A stretch of 64,000 nt of DNA from Roseobacter sp. (GTDB lineage Bacteria; Pseudomonadota; Alphaproteobacteria; Rhodobacterales; Rhodobacteraceae). The stretch lies in the NCBI GenBank assembly GCA_002731875.1, contig PCCY01000023.1, positions 1-64,000 on the forward strand. The letters are read 5' to 3'. Made by a program: the position numbers and the translations under genes. The notes under the pieces are model-generated. The model saw nothing but the letters and a program-made list of their open reading frames with translations, made no database searches and was not told the DNA's origin. Every line of letters begins with the position of its first letter. Positions within the stretch are counted from its first letter, which is position 1. Below, one piece after another: positions 59,825 through 64,000 of this stretch.

Positions 59825-60292
59825 CTATCACCGGATGGGTTCGAGCAGTTTTAGCGCCCACGTGGAATGAAGCTCGAATACCGGTGATTTGGCTCCAGAC
59901 AGCGACGTTGAACGCATTGCATTGTCCGCATGACTGACTTTCATGACAGATGGGTTGGGTGCTGATGCTTTCTTTGGTGGATAAGCGGGAATCGGAATTA
60001 CCAAAGGATCGGCAATGGCTGGTGCCACGCCCGACTGATGCAGGGTCAAGTTGCCAGCACCCTTCGGGCCGATAAATAGAATAACTTCCAGGTTCGTCCA
60101 TCGGTTCGTGTGTTCGTGCGGACGATGTTCCCGAAAGCCTCCGGTCCGACGGCTTTGCCGATGGTACGCAGGTCCGCGAAGAACGCTTCTTTTTCGGGCC
60201 CCGGATTGGACATTATCATCAGGAAGCCCCTCGACCAAACTGCTTTCCTTTGCAATCATGGTGGTAAATTGTTCAAAGGACTATTCACTACA
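59825..60292. other. region with unrecognised minus-strand frames
   Basis: A minus-strand frame (60,046-60,255) gives 69 aa including 'EKEAFFADLRTIGKAVG' and 'NTRTDGRTWKLFYLSA', which reads like protein, and another minus frame continues towards 59,828. They may be one decayed gene with a frameshift near 60,050. I do not recognise it and do not call it a gene. Confidence 0.3.
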
Positions 60293-60835
60293 ATGAAGCA
60301 GGAAAGTATCGACAATTTTGCCATCTTGGATTTCGAAGCTTCGAGTCTCTCAGGTGATAGCTGGCCGATTGAGATAGGCCTCTCTTGGATTGACGGGGGC
60401 GCAGTTCAGACGTGGAGTTCGCTAATCTGCCCAGCAACGGGGTGGGATCTTGCTGACTGGTCGCCCCAGAGCGCTGCAGTCCACAATATTTTGTTTTCGA
60501 ACCTGATGCTCGCCCCCTCAGTGGCCAATGTGATGCAAGCATTTTTGAAAGCTCTGGGTGCTCGATGTCTTGTTTCGGACGCTCCTGAATTCGAAACGCG
60601 CTGGCTCATTAAGCTGTTTCGGGCAGATGGCAGTGAAGAGATACCGCCAGTTGCAGACTATCATGAAATCTCATCCAAACTGTATTCGGGCTACGCCTTG
60701 GATATGCTTTATGAAGCACTGGAACGCCGCGCTGCTCCGCACCGTGCCGGCCCAGACAGCGCACGGCTTGCAAACGGCTGGCTAAAAGCTGCCAAGCATC
60801 AAGATTCAACAGAGCAGAAGGGTATGATCTCATGA
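60293..60835 (+). CDS. DEDDh exonuclease-like protein (RNase T/DnaQ superfamily)
   Basis: The 180-aa protein has the exonuclease layout: 'FAILDFEASSLSGDSWPIEI' supplies the D-x-E pair, 'CLVSDAPEFETRWL' the second Asp, and 'HRAGPDSARLANGWL' the His and last Asp. So the DEDDh site looks complete. It is shorter than DnaQ and most like small stand-alone 3'-5' exonucleases. I chose ATG 60293, with AAGGA twelve bases upstream; the frame stays open to 60110 without a better start. As an island gene it may act in DNA processing or defence, but the target is unknown. Confidence 0.75.
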   Translation: MKQESIDNFAILDFEASSLSGDSWPIEIGLSWIDGGAVQTWSSLICPATGWDLADWSPQSAAVHNILFSNLMLAPSVANVMQAFLKALGARCLVSDAPEFETRWLIKLFRADGSEEIPPVADYHEISSKLYSGYALDMLYEALERRAAPHRAGPDSARLANGWLKAAKHQDSTEQKGMIS

Positions 60836-61176
60836 TCATAATTTCATCATATGATTGCTTTGGACTTGTCGCGCTTTCGTGTCGAACTGGTGTTCGTTTA
60901 AGTCACTTAAAGTTAGAAGGTGACTGGGATTTTCCAATCCAACGCTGAATGTTACCGGCCTCTATCGATGTCTGTGGATACTTCGTCACCTCGTTTTCTT
61001 AATGGATAAGGTGAACCAGAAATTACCTACTATTCAAATCCTCAAATTTGCCAGGTTGGTGATGATATCAGGTAATAACAAATCGATTTGTTCGCCATTC
61101 ACAGTGAATGGTGCAACACATGTTACATGCGTCAACATGTTGGAGTATGCCGCCGTCCTCATTCGCCGGTTGAAAA
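60836..61176. other. AT-rich intergenic region
   Basis: About 340 bp between the exonuclease gene and the recombination operon. A 62-codon plus-strand frame from 61002 is open but overlaps the end of the minus-strand gene, and I doubt that it is real. Confidence 0.35.
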
Positions 61177-62127
61177 TCATCCATGCTTAAGCCTGCCTTC
61201 GTAAATGGTCGGGTCATCAACGTAGGAGAGCAACACTTGCCTCACGCGCTGAATATACCCACGCCAACTTCCTGATTTTATCGGTTGCACGCACTTGGCT
61301 GTATCGTGTTGCAGCTTGCCTGCGTAGATCAGTGCCATAATGTCGTCAGGGCTCTGCGCAGTCAGATTATGATGCCTGATTGTGCGCCACACCCTCTCAA
61401 GACCATTGCAGGTTGGTCGGTCGCTGGCATCGGCGACTTCTTGCAACCAATCCGGCAAAATGACCTCGCATTGCTGCTGCAAGAGGGTCGCTGGCAGAGC
61501 CAGATCCCTGCGCAGCAAGCCTGCATGTTGAATCAGCTGCCGCCCTGAGAGCCGGACCAGATAATGATAAATCTGGCGCTCCTGTGTTTCGTCTTCTGCA
61601 GGGACCGCAGCCAGCTGTCGCGCGATCCAGCAGTTGTCGATATCGATCGGATTCAACCCATCGCGCTCGGCGCGCCGCTGCACTGATCCGACCATTTTGC
61701 CGTCTATCCGAACCTCTGCATCAGCGAGGACACGCAGCGCAGACCAAGGATCGATATCAGGTCGAAACAGGCCGATGGCGCGTTTTAGTATTGAGACAAG
61801 TTGCATGTGAACGTTCCGAGGATTGCCCGGGATTCTGTCTCGGATATCGGGCGGGATATCACCCCATTCGTCAGGCAAAAGAGATCCAAAGGATGTGACC
61901 GGGTGGTCCAAGCCACCAAGTATTCGAGACAGCATTCTGAAATGAACTGTTCGATGTGGCCAATCCGCCAGACTTGGTTTCCCGTCTTTGGCAGCGTCTT
62001 CCAGCGCGTCTTCCAAGTCTTGAAGTGTGATGACGATCCGGTGCTGCTCTGGATCTATTTTGATGGTGTCTCTTTGATAGGAGTGTGGGGCCAAATCAAT
62101 AACGTGCGGTAACTCGTTCATGGTCAC
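61177..62127 (-). CDS. third protein of a recombinase operon, unknown family
   Basis: The 316-aa protein starts at GTG 62127, which overlaps the preceding stop (GTGA); ATG 62121 is an alternative. It is soluble and helical, with no catalytic signature that I can see. Recognisable stretches are 'LEDALEDAAKDGKPSLADWP' near residue 40, 'GLLRRDLALPATLLQQQCEV' near 205 and 'RGYIQRVRQVLLSYVDDPTI' near the end. Strict overlap with two recombinase-like genes indicates an accessory DNA-binding or control subunit. It recalls three-gene recombinase sets such as Tn554 tnpABC and RIT elements, but I cannot show homology. Confidence 0.6.
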   Translation of the reverse strand: MTMNELPHVIDLAPHSYQRDTIKIDPEQHRIVITLQDLEDALEDAAKDGKPSLADWPHRTVHFRMLSRILGGLDHPVTSFGSLLPDEWGDIPPDIRDRIPGNPRNVHMQLVSILKRAIGLFRPDIDPWSALRVLADAEVRIDGKMVGSVQRRAERDGLNPIDIDNCWIARQLAAVPAEDETQERQIYHYLVRLSGRQLIQHAGLLRRDLALPATLLQQQCEVILPDWLQEVADASDRPTCNGLERVWRTIRHHNLTAQSPDDIMALIYAGKLQHDTAKCVQPIKSGSWRGYIQRVRQVLLSYVDDPTIYEGRLKHG

Positions 62128-63584
62128 AGCAGATCCTCTATGTCATCTGTGGCAAAGTCATTCGCACGGTCAGAAAACGCATCTGCGGCCACGTCAGCGG
62201 AAATCTTTCTGGCGTGATCGTCACGGTATTTTTGAAAGCTGCGATTGCCTCGGTGGCCCATAGCGGTTTTGCCATAGTCCAGGCCCGGCTCTCCCAGATC
62301 GGCAAGAAAGGTTTGCAACAATGTGCGCGCCAAATGACTTGAGGATCCAATCGCATCATCCCAAGTCCGTCCGAACCAACCATATGCGACAGGGTCGCCC
62401 TCATAGCGTAAAAAAATTGGCCGGCGTTGCGTCATAGCTTGATCGCGGAACTGCGGCAGGTATCGAGGGTCGTTGTCACCCAGCAATAATGCGTTGAAGA
62501 AGATGTTGAAACTGGGCTGGAAATTGACGTTCAGCATCTTTTCAACCTTTGATTGAGTGTATTTGAAAGAATAGCTGTTCGTATCTGCGTGGTAGAAAAC
62601 GCCCTTTCCCCAGAAAATGCGATCGACGACATCACGCGCGCGCGGTGGGCAGGCGACCGTGATGCCGCGAGCGCAGGCTTTCAGACGTCGCTGGTGGCGG
62701 TGGGCGACATTGGAGGTGGCATTGGCCTCTTCGAGCTGAATGCGTGCTGTGGCCAGTGTGACAGGCAGTGTGGGGGCACGAAGAGCAGTGAACATTTTCA
62801 TTGGTGTTTGCCTGCTCTCGAGCCCTGTGAAGCCTCGGTAATTCCGATCGAATCTTTCCATGGTGGGATGAGATGCCCCATGGTGGGTCGCAAAACGACG
62901 CAACTCTTCAGCAGTGCTACGTAGATAAGCCCATCTCGGCTGTGCTTCGGCCGGGTCTTCACCGTTCTCGATGGCCTTTGCTGTGGAGCGGTCGATCAGG
63001 TCATCGTAAAGTGCGCATTCGGCTTCAGCGCTCTCAATATCTATCGGCATTCCTGATTGGTCCGCCGACCAAGCGAACATGCCAAGGCGTCGTTCCATAC
63101 GGTCATTGATGGATAGGGCATAGGTCTGATCGCGTCGCAATTTGCGTAAGGTTTGTTGCCAATCCAGTGGCAGTTCACCGACGGGGATGGAGACCGTGCG
63201 TCGATAAGTGCGGCGTATACCGTGGTTATGGGTCCGGTAAGACGAGCGATGCTGGAACTCTTCACCGGCGGCCGTAGTGGCTTCGATGAGTGCCTGGCTA
63301 AACCCCAGAGCCTGTAAGGCTCGTTTTAGAGCTTCAATTTGTGTGAGCCCATCGAGCTGCCAGATTTCGACGGCCATGGGGTCTGCAGGCTTGGAGGGGA
63401 TTGCCAAGGACAAGAAAGCCCGGATGTCCGCTACTGCCGGTGCCATGATGCGGTGATGCGCGCAAAACCCTATAAACGGTTCCAGCGCCTCAAGTTCGGT
63501 CGCGGTGGCATTCGCAATGCCTGGCAAAAGGGCAACGCCCCTCATGTGTGGCGCGCGGAGGATGGCTTGGATGCGAGACGTCAT
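62124..63584 (-). CDS. tyrosine-recombinase-like protein
   Basis: The protein has 486 aa from ATG 63584, which has AAGGA upstream and overlaps the preceding stop by 4 bp; an earlier GTG (63611) is possible. The last 80 residues show the second half of a tyrosine-recombinase site: 'SSHLARTLLQTFLADLG' (H-x-x-R box) and 'MGHRGNRSFQKYRDDHARKI' (G-H then Tyr). The long N-terminal part is helical and could hold an arm- or core-binding domain. It is the middle gene of three. Target and orientation specificity cannot be read from the sequence. Confidence 0.65.
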   Translation of the reverse strand: MTSRIQAILRAPHMRGVALLPGIANATATELEALEPFIGFCAHHRIMAPAVADIRAFLSLAIPSKPADPMAVEIWQLDGLTQIEALKRALQALGFSQALIEATTAAGEEFQHRSSYRTHNHGIRRTYRRTVSIPVGELPLDWQQTLRKLRRDQTYALSINDRMERRLGMFAWSADQSGMPIDIESAEAECALYDDLIDRSTAKAIENGEDPAEAQPRWAYLRSTAEELRRFATHHGASHPTMERFDRNYRGFTGLESRQTPMKMFTALRAPTLPVTLATARIQLEEANATSNVAHRHQRRLKACARGITVACPPRARDVVDRIFWGKGVFYHADTNSYSFKYTQSKVEKMLNVNFQPSFNIFFNALLLGDNDPRYLPQFRDQAMTQRRPIFLRYEGDPVAYGWFGRTWDDAIGSSSHLARTLLQTFLADLGEPGLDYGKTAMGHRGNRSFQKYRDDHARKISADVAADAFSDRANDFATDDIEDLL

Positions 63585-64000
63585 TTCTTGTTCCTTTTCC
63601 GTATCGTGCACTCCGCTGCGGAAGCAGCTTCTGCCATCGCGTCTTGTGCAATCTTGGCGCTGCTATCGGGATCAAGGAACGCGTAGCGCTTGCTGCAAAC
63701 TGCCTCGGAGTTGGCAAGCATATCGGCAATGTTCCGCATGGATTCTCCCATACGGACCAGAATACTGGCGAACCCGTGGCGGAAGCGGTGGAAGGTCATA
63801 GGCACACCTGCATCATTGGCCGCCGACTGAAACCACTGGCGAAAAGTTGATGGATGAAGGCGCCCGCCGGGCACCCGGATTGACGGAAAGAGGTAGATGC
63901 TTTCGTTCTTTGGATCGATCAGCGGCCGGATCGATTTGAGATACCAGTCCAATACCGCTGGACCCTGGCGATTCACACGAGGGGTCATCTCCGGGATCTT
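63581..64000 (-). CDS. tyrosine recombinase/phage integrase, N-terminus outside window
   Basis: The frame is open through the right edge, so only the C-terminal 139 residues are seen. 'TFHRFRHGFASILVRMGESM' gives the H-x-x-R box, and 'NIADMLANSEAVCSKRYAFL' the region that ends in the catalytic Tyr. The usual G-H of that second box is replaced by A-N. The stop overlaps the next start by 4 bp. It is the first gene of the recombination operon and a candidate for the enzyme that placed the island, though its subfamily cannot be judged from this part. Confidence 0.8.
   Translation of the reverse strand, partial: KIPEMTPRVNRQGPAVLDWYLKSIRPLIDPKNESIYLFPSIRVPGGRLHPSTFRQWFQSAANDAGVPMTFHRFRHGFASILVRMGESMRNIADMLANSEAVCSKRYAFLDPDSSAKIAQDAMAEAASAAECTIRKRNKK

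Larger units (their letters stand above)
56057..64000. mobile_element. genomic island integrated in dusA (right end not in window)
   Basis: From the break in dusA to the window edge the DNA differs in character from what precedes it. It is AT-richer around 56.1-56.8 and 60.8-61.2 kb, carries an insertion sequence, small unknown genes and a cargo-like reductase/TetR pair, and ends in three overlapping recombination genes. No second copy of the dusA core is visible within the window. The boundary at the left is firm if the dusA reading is right; the right end is unknown. Confidence 0.6.

Noticed and set aside
61002-61190. 62-codon plus-strand frame between the exonuclease and recombinase genes
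   Set aside because: No ribosome binding site, overlaps the end of the minus-strand 316-aa gene, and has no motif.

Overview
The window looks like chromosomal DNA of a marine alphaproteobacterium, most likely Rhodobacterales (roseobacter type). The evidence is an FnrL-type regulator with anaeroboxes, a cbb3 oxidase cluster, an imuA-imuB-dnaE2 mutasome, an HWE histidine kinase, an alphaproteobacterial initiator tRNA, the start of dusA, and many peptide and quaternary-amine uptake genes. No species can be named from sequence alone. All calls come from reading the sequence; no database search was run.

Layout. 1-600: a PRC-barrel fragment. 1,061-10,308: one plus-strand unit for import and hydrolysis of a peptide-like substrate (M81 peptidase, Dpp-type ABC transporter, two M20 amidohydrolases) behind a double palindrome. 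10,456-12,232: decayed DNA with an HsdM remnant. 12,735-15,768: a type II NADH dehydrogenase-like flavoprotein and a pirin, divergent from a LysR regulator. 15,756-18,803: a TetR tail, egtB, an IS3 scrap and a fused, dead antitoxin/Doc relic. 18,830-21,437: a LuxR-type regulator and two envelope proteins. 21,552-26,750: imuA-imuB-dnaE2. 26,965-28,942: IS3 debris, then a catalase.

29,136-38,587 is a respiratory and oxygen-sensing block. It holds a broken nirK, a DUF2189 membrane protein, ccoN-O-Q-P preceded by ccoI-ccoS, a hemerythrin-like protein and a [4Fe-4S] FNR regulator. A perfect TTGAT-N4-ATCAA site lies between the ccoI operon and the hemerythrin gene. A perfect TTGCG-N4-CGCAA site lies next to no intact nitrogen-oxide gene, suggesting that denitrification was lost while microaerobic respiration was kept. 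38,969-46,072: a BrkB-like protein, rlmF, an NTF2-fold protein, a large HWE sensor kinase with its receiver protein, and tRNA-fMet.

46,250-54,196 is the most interesting metabolic locus. A minus-strand unit runs LysR, aldehyde dehydrogenase, altered M19 'dipeptidase', BCCT transporter, a 567-aa protein of unknown family and a DUF3726-like protein, with a divergent RidA. It looks like an uncharacterised uptake and breakdown pathway, perhaps for a betaine-like compound.

Near 56,009-56,056 only the first codons of dusA remain, and the coding sequence stops at the known integration point. From there to the end of the window the DNA behaves as a genomic island. It contains a frameshifted IS1595-family element, a quinone reductase/TetR pair with twin operators, a DEDDh exonuclease, and three overlapping genes of which two are tyrosine-recombinase-like. 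The first of the three runs off the right edge.
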